NCBI RefSeq assembly: GCF_012163145.1 | Contig: NZ_JAAVTX010000003.1 | Location: 124,001-188,000 of the forward strand | From: Falsiroseomonas frigidaquae | GTDB lineage: Bacteria; Pseudomonadota; Alphaproteobacteria; Acetobacterales; Acetobacteraceae | Length of the DNA stretch: 64,000 nucleotides | Direction of reading: 5' to 3' | Shown: positions 12,379 through 22,300 of the stretch, one piece after another | How the letters are laid out: every line of letters starts with the position of its first letter | Position numbering within the stretch: the stretch's first letter is position 1 | Program-made: the position numbers and the translations under genes | The notes under the pieces: model-generated | Seen by the model: only the letters and a program-made list of their open reading frames with translations | Database searches by the model: none | What the model was told of the DNA's origin: nothing

Positions 12379-13736
12379 TGCGCTTGCGCCGCAGCAGACC
12401 CCCGCCGCGGCGCCTGGCGGCGGAGGCGGTGGCGTTCCAGGACGATCTGGAGGCGCTGATCGCCGAGCCGCCCTCGCCTTTCCTGGGCGGCGCACATTGG
12501 TGGCTGGCGCTGCTGGCCCTCGCGCTGCTGGCCGGCGCGGCGCTGGCGCGCATCGACGTGGTGGTGACCGGCAGCGGCCGCCTGGTGCCTGATGCGCCGC
12601 CGCTGGTGCTGCAACCGATGGAACGTGCGGTGCTGCGGGAAGTGCTGGTGCGGCCCGGCCAGGCGGTGCGGCGCGGCGACGTGCTGGCGCGGATGGACGC
12701 CACCTTCGCCGAAGCCGACCAGCAGGCGCTGGCGGCCCAGGCCCGGTCGCTGCGTGCGCAGCTCGGCCGCGTGGAGGCCGAGCTGGCCGGCGCGGAACCG
12801 GCGCGCGGCGAGAACCCGGACAGCGCCCTGCAGGCCGTGCTGCACGCCCAGCGCCAGGCGCTGCGCGCCGCCCGGACGAATGCGCTGGACCAGGACATCC
12901 AGGCGCTGGAGGAAGGGCTGCGCGCCACGCGCATGCAGCAGGCTTCGCTGGCCGAGCGCGCCGCCATCGCCCGGGACGTGGAGGCGATGCGCCTGCGGCT
13001 GATGGAGGGTCAGATCGGCTCCCGCCTCAACCTGCTCGCCGCCCGCGTGCAGCGGATGGAGGCGGAGCAGGCGGAGGAGGCGGCGCGCAGCCGCGAACAG
13101 GAACTCGGCCACAGCCTGGCCGCGCGGCGTGCCGAACGCGAAGGCTTTCGCGATGAATGGACACGGCTGCTGCTGGAAGATGCGGTGCGGCTGCGGGGCG
13201 AGCTGGTGCGAGTGGAGGAATCGCTCGCCAAGGCCACGCGCATGCAGGCGCTGACCACGCTGCTGGCGCCGGCGGATGGCGTGGTGCTGGAGGTGGCGCG
13301 CCGTTCCGCCGGCTCCGTGCTGCGGGAGGCGGAGCCGCTGGTGGTGCTGGTGCCGGCCGATGCGCCGCTGATCGCAGAGATCACGCTGCGTTCAGCCGAT
13401 ATCGGCCATCTGCGCGTGGGCGATCCGGTGGTGCTGAAGGTGGATGCCTTCCCGTTCCAGCGCCACGGCCCGCTGCTCGGCACGCTGCGCGCCATCAGCC
13501 GCGACAGCTTCGGCGCCAACCAGCCCGGCGGCGGCGAGCCGCTACCGGGCGGGCCCACCGTGCATCGCGGCCAGGTGGAGATCGCGCCCGGCGCCGTGCT
13601 GCGGCTGGAGCCCGGGCTGGCGCTGATCCCGGGCATGACGCTGGCAGCCGAAATCAAGATCGGCGACCGCAGCGTGCTGGGCTACTTCCTCACACCGTTG
13701 ATCCGCGGGATGCGGGAAAGCCTGCGGGAGCCTTGA
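12378..13736 (+). CDS. HlyD-family membrane fusion protein of type I secretion
   Basis: A 452-aa periplasmic adaptor partnering the ABC exporter. Short cytoplasmic N-terminus, one membrane helix at about residues 41-58, lipoyl/barrel halves flanking a long Ala/Arg/Glu-rich coiled coil (about 100-300), and a C-terminal beta-barrel with the family motif GDPVVLKVDAFPFQRHGPLLG and ending EIKIGDRSVLGYFLTPL, as in HlyD/LktD. I take the ATG in the TGATG overlap with the exporter stop; an in-frame ATG at 12348 would add 10 residues. It is followed directly by a palindromic repeat element. Confidence 0.9.
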
Positions 13737-13738
13737 TC

Positions 13739-13829
13739 ATACCAGATCCCACTTATCGGAACCTGCGCCCGCCGAAGGCGGGCGAGCGGCCGAAGGCGGC
13801 GATCGGTCACGATCGCCGGGATTTGGTAT
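13739..13829. repeat. Palindromic MITE-like element, short form
   Basis: A 91-bp element bounded by inverted ends ATACCAGATCCC (13739-13750) and GGGATTTGGTAT (13818-13829), containing an internal hairpin (GCGCCCGCCGAAGGCGGGC) and a GATCGGTCACGATC palindrome. A longer copy with nearly the same ends and the same internal blocks lies at 62424-62557. It fills the gap between the hlyD-like stop and the stop codon of the convergent methyltransferase; its last T is also the final base of that stop codon. No transposase is encoded. Confidence 0.75.
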
Positions 13830-14557
13830 CAGGCTGCGAGAGACAGCGAAAGCTGCACGGCCCTGCGCGGCTTGCGCAGCACGCCGATGAAGTAGCCATT
13901 GTGCCAATCGCTGTCCTTGAACGCGATCTCCGGATGCGTGTTGTCCAGCGTGGTGCGGATCTCCGCGCCGTACAGCATCTGCAGCCCGCCCTGCACGATG
14001 GCGCGATGCGTGCCGGCGCGCACCGGCCACCAGTTCCAATCGTCGCAGATGAAGACGAACTCCTCCGTCAGCGCCGGCAGGGCGGCGATCAGCCCGTCAT
14101 GCTGATCCTGTTCCTCATGCGGACCGTCGAACAGATAGACCTCGAAGGGCGTGTGACGGGCCGCCAGATCGGCGAAGGGCACGGCGCGGAAATCCGCCTC
14201 GATCACCTCCACCGCCGCCGCCTCCGTGCGGAACTGCGCGAGGTTGCCGAGGAAGGCGTCGCGCGGGCCGCCGAACTGGCTCCAATTGTCGATCGCGACC
14301 GCACGCACGGCGTTGCCATGGATGGCGCTGCACAGCGTCGATCCCATCCAGCTTCCCACTTCCAGATAGCCGGTACGGCCCAGCTTGCGGAGCAGGCCGT
14401 TGATGAAATGGCGGTAGCGCGCGCCGGACATGCCGTCGATCGTGTAGAAGCCCTGCGCCCGGTCGATCGGCGCTGCCAGCGCCTCCGACAGCGCGAGGCG
14501 CAGCGGCGCGACCAGCCGGGCCTCCGGCTCGATGAGGATTTCGCTGAGATGGGTCAT
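13829..14557 (-). CDS. Class I SAM-dependent methyltransferase (Methyltransf_24-like)
   Basis: A 242-aa soluble methyltransferase. The SAM-binding motif I appears as YLEVGSWMGSTL, followed by an acidic residue in AVAIDNWSQFGG and a further YLFDGPHEEQDQHDG segment typical of the family that modifies sugars or glycosylated products. The start ATG at 14557 is preceded by GGAG at suitable spacing; longer in-frame extensions run antisense to the divergent methyltransferase. The acceptor is unknown. Placement between the secretion genes and the GT41 pair suggests a role in decorating glycans, which is inference only. Confidence 0.75.
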   Translation of the reverse strand: MTHLSEILIEPEARLVAPLRLALSEALAAPIDRAQGFYTIDGMSGARYRHFINGLLRKLGRTGYLEVGSWMGSTLCSAIHGNAVRAVAIDNWSQFGGPRDAFLGNLAQFRTEAAAVEVIEADFRAVPFADLAARHTPFEVYLFDGPHEEQDQHDGLIAALPALTEEFVFICDDWNWWPVRAGTHRAIVQGGLQMLYGAEIRTTLDNTHPEIAFKDSDWHNGYFIGVLRKPRRAVQLSLSLAA

Positions 14558-14695
14558 CGGGGATTTTCTCCGCATGCGGGGCTGCGCCATATCTGAGCCG
14601 CTTTGGCTGAATCGAGCGTGAATGCGCGCGCCTCCAGCATTGGGTAATCCTTTGCCGCCAGACTGCCCGGGAACCCGCCCGGAAAATCCGAGACC

Positions 14696-15295
14696 ATGGA
14701 AACCCTGCCCTCCTCCCGCCCCGGCGCCCTTTCCAGCCGCCTCGTGCTGCATGTCGGCTGTGGCGCCGCGGCACCGGACAAGTTGCCGGCGCATTTCTTC
14801 CCGGCCGGCGAATGGCGGGAGATCAGGCTGGACATCGACCCGGATGTGGCGCCCGACGTGCTTGCCTCGATCACGGATATGGAGGCCGTGGCCGATGCCT
14901 CCGTCGATGCCGTGTGGTCGTCCCACAATCTGGAGCATCTGTTCCCGCATGAGGTGCCGCTTGCGCTGGCCGAGTTCCGCCGCGTGCTGAAGCCGGGCGG
15001 CTTCGCGCTGATGACCATGCCGGATCTGCAGCAGATCGCGAAGCTGGTGGCGGAGGACCGGCTGATGGAGGCGGCCTACCTGTCCCCGATGGGACCGATC
15101 ACGCCGCTCGACATGCTGTACGGTCATGGCGGGTCGCTGGCGCAGGGCAATGTCTTCATGGGCCATCGCGGCGGCTTCACCGCGCGGTCACTGGAATCGG
15201 CGCTGCTGACCGCCGGCTTCCCCATCGTCCGCGTGGTGCGCGATGACAGTTTCGCGCTGTGGGCCACAGCCTATATGGGCGGCGTCACGCTGTAA
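14696..15295 (+). CDS. Class I SAM-dependent methyltransferase (Methyltransf_11-like)
   Basis: A 199-aa methyltransferase with motif I LVLHVGCGAAAPDKLP, an acidic motif II (IRLDIDPDV), a motif IV-like segment AVWSSHNLEHLFPHEV and the post-motif LAEFRRVLKPGGFALMTMPD. These are typical of methyltransferases found in glycan and polysaccharide gene clusters. It is divergent from the other methyltransferase (138-base gap) and converges with the first GT41 gene, the two coding regions overlapping by 11 bases at their 3' ends. The acceptor is unknown. Confidence 0.8.
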   Translation: METLPSSRPGALSSRLVLHVGCGAAAPDKLPAHFFPAGEWREIRLDIDPDVAPDVLASITDMEAVADASVDAVWSSHNLEHLFPHEVPLALAEFRRVLKPGGFALMTMPDLQQIAKLVAEDRLMEAAYLSPMGPITPLDMLYGHGGSLAQGNVFMGHRGGFTARSLESALLTAGFPIVRVVRDDSFALWATAYMGGVTL

Positions 15296-17147
15296 GCCGT
15301 ACCGTCTCCAGCGCCGCTTCCAGGCGGCGCGTGAAGCCGGCGCAGTCGCCCAGCGTGCGCGCCCAGGCATCACCCGCCAGCACATGCCGCGCCGCCTCGT
15401 GGCGGGCGGGATCGGTGGCGAGGGCGATGGCGCGGGCGACATAATCCTCCCGCGTTCCCGTGATGCCATCGGTCAGGCCGATTGCGGTCAGCAGGCTGCA
15501 CGCCATGCGCGCGGCGAAGGCCTTGCCCGCCAGGGTCAGCAGCGGCAGGCCCATGCGCAGCGCGTCGCTGGCCACCGTGCCGGAATTATAGGGCGTGGTA
15601 TCCAGGAACAGATCTGCCAGCCGCATCCGCGCCAGGTAGCGCGCCGGTTCCACGCGCGGGCCGAACACCAGGCGCTCCGGGCCGATGCCCGCCGCCGCCG
15701 CGCGGGCGCGCAGATTGGCGCTGGCACCGTGGCCATCTTCCGCCAGCCACAGCACGGCGCGCGGCACGGCGTGCAGGATGCGCATCCAGTCGCTGAACAT
15801 CTCCGCCGTGATCTTGTAGAAATTGGCGAAGCAGCACAGCACGAAGGCGTCTTCCGGCAGCCCTTCGCCGGCGCGGGTCAGCACCGGCAATTCCGGCATG
15901 CGGCTGTCATTCGCCTGGTACAGGCCCTCGATCGCCAGCGGCTTCGGCGCGTAGAGATGCGCCACATCCGGCGGCACCGCGATGGCATCGCACAACAGGA
16001 AATCCAGCTCCGGCAGTGGCACGCTGCCGATATAGCCGAGATAGGTGCCCTGCACCGGCGCCGGCTTCCAACGCAGCGCGCCCAGCCTGGCGCCGCGCGT
16101 CAGGCCGTTCAGGTCGATCAGGATGTCGATCTCGTCCGCGCGGATGCGCCGCGCGGCCGCCTCGTCGTCCATTCCCGCGATGCGGACATGATGATCCAGC
16201 GCCGCGACGACGCGGGCGCGGATGTCGCTGCCATCCTCGGGCGATGAACAGTAGCCGAAGATCTCGAATCGCCCGCGATCGTGGCGTTCCAGTACCTCCG
16301 CGATCAGGAAGCTCATCGCATGCCGGCAGAAATCGGAGGAGACGTAGCCGATGCGGATCCGGTCATGCGCATAGCCATGCCGCGGCGCCAGACGCTGCGG
16401 CGCGGCTGGCACCTTGCGATCCAGCCAGGTGGCGACGATGCGGCGTTGCAGGTCGATATCGTCGAACAGTGCCAGCGCGCCGAGCGGCCCGGCATGCAGC
16501 GCCGCCTGTTCCATCGTCAGCCCGGGAGTGTCGCCGGCATGCACCGGCCACAGGCACAGTTTTTGGCGCAGATGCGACCAGTGCTGCAGCACGTCGGGCT
16601 GGTCGGCTTCGCTGATCAGGCTCTCGCGCAGCGCCCGCTCGGCCTCGGCGAAGCGTCCCACCTGTTCCAGAACGCGGCCGCGCTGGTTCAGCAATTGGCG
16701 CCGCGTGGCTTCCGGTTGCAGCGCCTGCTGCCAGGTGGCCAGCGCAGCATCCGTCTGCCCTGCCGATTCCAGCGCCAGGCCGAGGTTGATGGCCGCCTCG
16801 TGGAAATCCGCCTTCAGCGCCAGCGCGTTGCGGTAGCAGGTGGCGGCCTGGCTGAATTCACCGGTCTGCGCAAAGGCAACGCCCAGATTGAACCAGGCGG
16901 CCATCGCCTGCGGATGCGCGGTGTTGGCGGCGAGCCAGGCCTTGTAGCCGCCGATCGCGACGGATTGCCGCCCTTCCCGGCTTGCCTGTTCCAGCAGCGG
17001 CAGCAGGCCCTCGAGGCGGATGGCGCGCAGCCCGCGCTGGCGCCGCGCCTCCTCCGCCGGCGGCAGCAGCGCCGGCCATTCGGCGCGGGCGAGAAGGCCC
17101 GCGAGCCAGCCGATATCCAGCGTATCGGATGCCGTCAGCGCATTCAT
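15285..17147 (-). CDS. TPR-containing GT41 (O-GlcNAc transferase-like) glycosyltransferase
   Basis: A 620-aa soluble protein. Residues about 60-200 hold tetratricopeptide repeats (for example FNLGVAFAQTGEFSQAATCY and AAINLGLALESAGQTDAALA). Residues about 265-610 form a GT41 catalytic region with RIGYVSSDFCRHAMSFL, the nucleotide-site NFYKIT lysine segment and LFLDTTPYNSGTVASDALRMG. GT41 enzymes transfer sugars from nucleotide donors to Ser/Thr of proteins in the cytosol. The ATG at 17147 overlaps the upstream gene stop as ATGA; a GTG at 17159 is an alternative. Paired with a second GT41 gene and near a Thr-rich repeat protein, its likely target. Confidence 0.85.
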   Translation of the reverse strand: MNALTASDTLDIGWLAGLLARAEWPALLPPAEEARRQRGLRAIRLEGLLPLLEQASREGRQSVAIGGYKAWLAANTAHPQAMAAWFNLGVAFAQTGEFSQAATCYRNALALKADFHEAAINLGLALESAGQTDAALATWQQALQPEATRRQLLNQRGRVLEQVGRFAEAERALRESLISEADQPDVLQHWSHLRQKLCLWPVHAGDTPGLTMEQAALHAGPLGALALFDDIDLQRRIVATWLDRKVPAAPQRLAPRHGYAHDRIRIGYVSSDFCRHAMSFLIAEVLERHDRGRFEIFGYCSSPEDGSDIRARVVAALDHHVRIAGMDDEAAARRIRADEIDILIDLNGLTRGARLGALRWKPAPVQGTYLGYIGSVPLPELDFLLCDAIAVPPDVAHLYAPKPLAIEGLYQANDSRMPELPVLTRAGEGLPEDAFVLCCFANFYKITAEMFSDWMRILHAVPRAVLWLAEDGHGASANLRARAAAAGIGPERLVFGPRVEPARYLARMRLADLFLDTTPYNSGTVASDALRMGLPLLTLAGKAFAARMACSLLTAIGLTDGITGTREDYVARAIALATDPARHEAARHVLAGDAWARTLGDCAGFTRRLEAALETVRLTA

Positions 17148-19105
17148 GGCGTGCTCCACATGCGGCCATCCGCCGGCAGGTGCTGGAAGGCGTTGCGCCG
17201 CGCCAGTCTGTCGCGCCAGCGCGCCACATAATCCGGCAGCGTGCCGGTCTCCTGCGCCTCATGATCCTCGGCAGCGCCGAGATCGAGATAGGTGTCGAGG
17301 TTGCGGAGATCCGGCCGCGGCAGGCGGCCTTCGCGGAAATCCTGCCACATGCCGTCGAAGGCCTGTTCGATGTGCCGGACGAAGTTCCCGGTGTCGAACA
17401 GCAGCGAGGTCTGCCGCGCCGCCAGCAGCCCCGCCCGCAGGCCGCGCAGCCGCGCCGGGTCCCGGCCCAGCGCGATGGCCTGGGCGACGTAGTCCGCCGG
17501 CGTGGCGCAGACCAGCTCCGGCAGGCCGGCGGCGCGCACCAGGCTGGCGCAGACGCGGCTGGCGAAGCCGCGGCCGGGCATGGTCAGCACCGGCGTGCCC
17601 ATCCACAGCGCGTCGGATGCGGTGGTATGCGCGCCATAGGGCGCCGTATCCAGGAACAGGTCGGCCGCTGCGTAGCGCGCGACATGCTCAGCATTGCCGG
17701 CCATCGGCGCGAAGATCAGCCGCGTCGCGTCGATGCCCGCCGCTGCGGCCCGTTCGCGCAGCTTCACATCCACCGCATCGCTGGATTTCAGCAGCCACAG
17801 CACGCTGCCCGGCACGCCGCGCAATACCTGCATCCAGCGATCGAAGCCGAAGCGGGTGATCTTCTGCGTGCCGTTGAAGCTGCAGAACACCACGACATCC
17901 TCCGGCAATCCCAGCGCGGCGCGGGTGGGGGGCGTTGCGACCTCGCGGTGGCGGTCATTCGGCTGGTAGCAGGGCAGCCGTCGCACGGCTTCGGAGTAAT
18001 AGATCTCGCTGCCTGGCGGGATGATGACCTCGTCGGCCAGGATGTAGTGATGGTACGGCGTGCCCATGGTGCCGGCATAGCCGAGCCAGTTGACGATGAC
18101 GGGCGCCGGCCGCCGCGACAGCAGCCTGGTGCGCGCGCCGCGGGTATGGCCGTTGATGTCCACCAATATGTCGATGCCGTCCGCCAGCATGCGCGCCAGC
18201 GCGGCATCGTCGTCCATCGGCGTGATGTCCAGCCAATGTTCCACGCTGTCGCGGATGCGCGCCTTCACCGCATCCTCCTGCGGGATGCCGCAGTAATAGA
18301 CGAAGACCTCGTAGCGGCTGCGGTCATGCAGCCGGTACATGTCCGCCGTCAGATGCCCGATGGCGTGCGAGCGCAGGTCCGAGGACAGGTAGCCCACCCG
18401 CAGCCGCGGCGCCGCCGGCCGCTGCGCGAAATCCGCTTCCGTCTGGAAACTCGCCGGCACGCCGAATTCGGCGCGGCTGTAGGCGGCGGAAAGCGCGAGC
18501 GCCAGTATCGGGTCGTCGGTATGGGTGATCAGGCTCAGCGGCGCCATGCCGCGCAGCAGCGCCGCGCGGTCCAGCGTGCCCACTGGCTCCAGCAGCGGCC
18601 ATGCGCATTGCCGTTGGCGCAGGCTGATCCAGTGCTGCACCACGTCGCGCTGCCTCGGCGCGAGTTCGATGATCTGGCGCAGATGTTCCTCCGCCTGCGC
18701 ATGGCGCTGGGCGCCCTCCAGCACGCGGGCGATGTGCTTCAGCGCGGTGGTCTTGTAGGCCAGGCTGTCGCCGGACAGCGCGGCCAGGCTCGCCGTGGCA
18801 TGCGCCCAATGGCTGATCGCGGGCTCCGTCGCGCCCAGCCTTTCATACACCACGCCGAGGTTGATGAAGGGCGGCAGGAAGGTGGCGTTGCGACGGATTG
18901 CCTCGCCGAAGGCGATGGCCGCACCAGCCAGGTCATCGAGGCCCGAGAGCAGCACGCCATAGTTGAAGTAGACCGCATGGCCCAGCGGGTCCGCCGGGTT
19001 GCACGCCAGCCATTCCCGGTACAACGCGGCCGCCTGCGGCGCCTGGCCCGCCAGGGTCAGCCGATGCGCCGTGCCGAACAGCTCGGCCACACTCTCATTC
19101 TGCAT
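17144..19105 (-). CDS. TPR-containing GT41 (O-GlcNAc transferase-like) glycosyltransferase
   Basis: A 653-aa paralogue of the next gene. N-terminal TPR units (about 10-190, for example FINLGVVYERLGATEPAISH) are followed by a GT41 region with RVGYLSSDLRSHAIGHL, DILVDINGHTRGART, the VFCSFNGTQKIT lysine segment and LFLDTAPYGAHTTASDALWMG. I start at the ATG at 19105, which has GGACGGAAG just upstream. Starts at 19195/19198 would add about 30 residues whose codons (CTA, TCA) look non-coding and would cover a candidate operator. First gene of the coupled GT pair, divergent from the repeat-protein gene across about 226 bases. Confidence 0.85.
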   Translation of the reverse strand: MQNESVAELFGTAHRLTLAGQAPQAAALYREWLACNPADPLGHAVYFNYGVLLSGLDDLAGAAIAFGEAIRRNATFLPPFINLGVVYERLGATEPAISHWAHATASLAALSGDSLAYKTTALKHIARVLEGAQRHAQAEEHLRQIIELAPRQRDVVQHWISLRQRQCAWPLLEPVGTLDRAALLRGMAPLSLITHTDDPILALALSAAYSRAEFGVPASFQTEADFAQRPAAPRLRVGYLSSDLRSHAIGHLTADMYRLHDRSRYEVFVYYCGIPQEDAVKARIRDSVEHWLDITPMDDDAALARMLADGIDILVDINGHTRGARTRLLSRRPAPVIVNWLGYAGTMGTPYHHYILADEVIIPPGSEIYYSEAVRRLPCYQPNDRHREVATPPTRAALGLPEDVVVFCSFNGTQKITRFGFDRWMQVLRGVPGSVLWLLKSSDAVDVKLRERAAAAGIDATRLIFAPMAGNAEHVARYAAADLFLDTAPYGAHTTASDALWMGTPVLTMPGRGFASRVCASLVRAAGLPELVCATPADYVAQAIALGRDPARLRGLRAGLLAARQTSLLFDTGNFVRHIEQAFDGMWQDFREGRLPRPDLRNLDTYLDLGAAEDHEAQETGTLPDYVARWRDRLARRNAFQHLPADGRMWSTP

Positions 19106-19166
19106 GCTTCCGTCCTGGCGCGCTGCAACCTGCCGCAGCAGCCTGACGCGGTCGGGTGAAGATTGC

Positions 19167-19180
19167 GTTAGCGCTTTCAC
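19167..19180. promoter_or_regulatory. Possible LacI-type operator in the divergent GT41/repeat-protein spacer
   Basis: GTTAGCGCTTTCAC is an imperfect palindrome centred on AGCGCT and resembles the AGCGCT-centred operators of LacI-family repressors. It sits in the shared upstream region of the glycosyltransferase pair and the repeat-protein gene, where one regulator could control both. No regulator gene lies alongside. The match is short. Confidence 0.3.
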
Positions 19181-19331
19181 GACGCGTGGATTCATCACCC
19201 GTCAAGGCTTCCTCGCCTACCTTCCCGCGACGCCGGGACGACAAGATGTCCACCCCGTTGCGACCACGCCGTTTCTGCCGGGCTTGCTGGGCCCTGGCGT
19301 GGCCGATTTTCCCCGGCAGGGAGTGATGGCG

Positions 19332-22300
19332 ATGGCGCTGTTCGATTCGTTGACCACCACGCAGATCGGTCAACTCACGACCACGACCATTGCCGCGCTG
19401 CGGACCACCGAGATCCGTAGCCTGGCCGCGACGCAGATCGCGGCGCTGACAACGACGCAGATCGGCGCCCTGGCTGCGACACAGCTCGGCGCGCTGTACA
19501 CCACGCAGGCCGCGGCGCTGGAGACGACGGATATCGCCGTGCTGACCAGCGCGCAGCTCCGCGGCCTGGTTTCCACCCAGATCGCCGCGCTGACCACCAC
19601 GCAGGTCGGCGCCCTGACCTCGACGCAGTTCGGCGCCCTGAGCTCGCTTCAGGCCGCGATGTTGTCGACCACGCAGGTGGCGGCGCTGACCACCACGCAG
19701 CTCGGTGGCCTTGGCACCACCCAGGTGGTCGGCCTTACTTCGCAGCAGATCGCGGCGCTCACCACCACCCAGGTCGCCGTGCTGACCTCCACGCAGATCG
19801 GCGCCATCGGCGCGACGAAGATCCGTGGGCTGGAGACCTCCGACATCGAGGCGCTGACCACCACGCAGATGGCCGGGCTGACGACGGCGCAGCTTGCGGC
19901 GCTGACCAGCACTCAGGCGGCGGCGTTCGAGACGACGGATCTGGTGGCGCTGACCACCACCCAGCTGCGCGGCCTGGTCTCGACGCAGCTTGCCGCACTG
20001 ACCACGACGCAGGCAGCGGCGCTGACCACCACGCAGCTTGGTGGCTTGACCTCGGTCCAGATGGCGGCGCTGAGCAGCACCCAATTGTCGGCGCTGACCA
20101 CGACGCAGGTGAGCAACCTCGGCACCACTCAGGTCGCCGGCCTCACCTCCGGGCAGATCGCCAGCTTCACCACCACGCAGGTAGGCGTGCTGACCTCGAC
20201 GCAGATCGGCGCGATCCGTTCCAGCCAGATCCGCGGCCTGGAAACCACGGACCTTGCCGCGCTCACCACCACCCAGGTCGCCGGCCTCACCAGCCTGCAG
20301 CTTGGCGGGCTGAGCGCGACGCAGATCCTCGCGCTGGAGACGACGGATCTGGCGGCGCTGACGACGACGCAGATACGCGGCCTGACAACGACCCAGATGG
20401 GCGCGCTGACAACGACGCAGACGGAGGCGCTGACCACGACGCAGCTTGCCGCGCTGGGCACGACGCAGGTTGCCGGCTTCGGGTCGCTGCAAATGGCGGC
20501 GCTGACCACCACCCAGGTCGGCGCGCTGACCTCCACCCAGATCGCCGCCATCGGCAGCGTCGCCCTGCGCGGCATGGAGACCACCGACCTCGCCGCCCTC
20601 ACCACCACCCAGGTCGCCGGCCTCACCAGCCAGCAGCTCTCCGCGCTGACCTCGACCCAGGCGGTCGCGCTGGAGACCACCGACCTCGCCGTCCTCACCA
20701 CCACCCAGCTGCGTGGCCTCACCACCACCCAGATCGGTGCATTGACCACCACCCAGGCGGTGGCGCTGACCTCCACCCAGGTCGCCGGCCTCACCTCCAC
20801 CCAGTTCGCCGCCATCACCACCACTCAGCTCGCCGCGCTCACCACCACCCAGGTCGGCGCCCTCGGCACCACCCAGGTCGCCGGCCTCACCTCCACCCAG
20901 CTCGCCGCGCTCACCACCACCCAGGTCGGCGTGCTCACCACCACCCAGATCGCCGCCATCCGCTCCAGCCAGATCCGCGGCCTGGAGACCACCGACCTCG
21001 CCGCCCTCACCACCACCCAGATCGGCGGCCTCGGCACCGCCCAGATCGCCGCCCTCACCACCACCCAGGCCGCGGCGCTGGAGACCACCGACCTCGCCGT
21101 CCTCACCACCACCCAGCTCGGCGGCCTCACCTCCACCCAGCTCGCCGCGCTCACCACCACCCAGCTCGCCGCCGTCACCACCACCCAGGTCGCCGCCCTC
21201 ACCACCACCCAGGTCGGCGGCCTCACCACCACCCAGGTCGCCGCCCTCACCACCACCCAGGTCGGCGCCATGGGCACCACCCAGGTCCAGGGCCTCACCA
21301 CCGGCCAGCTCGCCGCGCTCACCACCACCCAGGTCGCCGCGCTCACCTCCACCCAGGTCGGCGCCATCCGCCGCAACTGGATCCGCGGCATGGAGACCAC
21401 CGACCTCGCCGCCCTCAACACCACCCAGATCGGCGGCCTGTCCTCCGACCAGCTCAACGGCCTGACCAACACCCAGCTCGCCGCGCTCGAGACCACCGAT
21501 CTCGCCGTCCTCACCACCACCCAGCTGCGCGGCATCACCTCCACCCAGCTCGCGGCGCTGACCACCACCCAGGCCACCGCCCTGACCACCACCCAGGTTG
21601 TGGGTCTCGCCACCACCCAGCTCACCGGCCTGACCAGCACACAGGTCGCGGCCTTCACCACCACCCAGATCGGCGCGCTGACCACCACCCAGATCGCCGG
21701 CCTGGCCACCGCCACCATCCGTGGCATCGAGACGACCGATCTGGCCGCGCTGACCACCACCCAGATCGCCGGCCTCACCAGCCAGCAGCTCTCCGCGCTG
21801 ACCTCGACCCAGGCGGTGGCGCTGGAGACGACGGATCTGGTGGCGCTGACCACCACGCAGCTGCGCGGCCTGGCCAGCACCCAGCTTGCGGCGCTGACCA
21901 CCACCCAGGCCACCGCGCTGACCACCACACAGGTCGCGGCCCTGACCACGACGCAGGCGGCGGCGCTGACCACCACACAATTGGCAGTGCTGACCACGAC
22001 GCAGATCGGCGGGTTGGGCACCACCCAGTTGGCCGGCCTCACCTCCGCCCAGCTGGCCGCGCTCACCACCACCCAGGTCGCCGTGCTGAGCTCGACGCAG
22101 ATCGGTGGCATCAGCAGCGTGGAGATCCGCGGCCTGGAGACGACCGACCTGGCGGTGCTGACCACCACCCAGTTCGGCGGCCTGACTTCAACGCAGCTCT
22201 CCGCGCTGACCTCGACCCAGGCCACCGGCCTGACCACCACCAGCCTCGCCGCGCTGACCACCACCCAGCTCGGCGGCCTGACGGTGACGATGGTGGGGGC

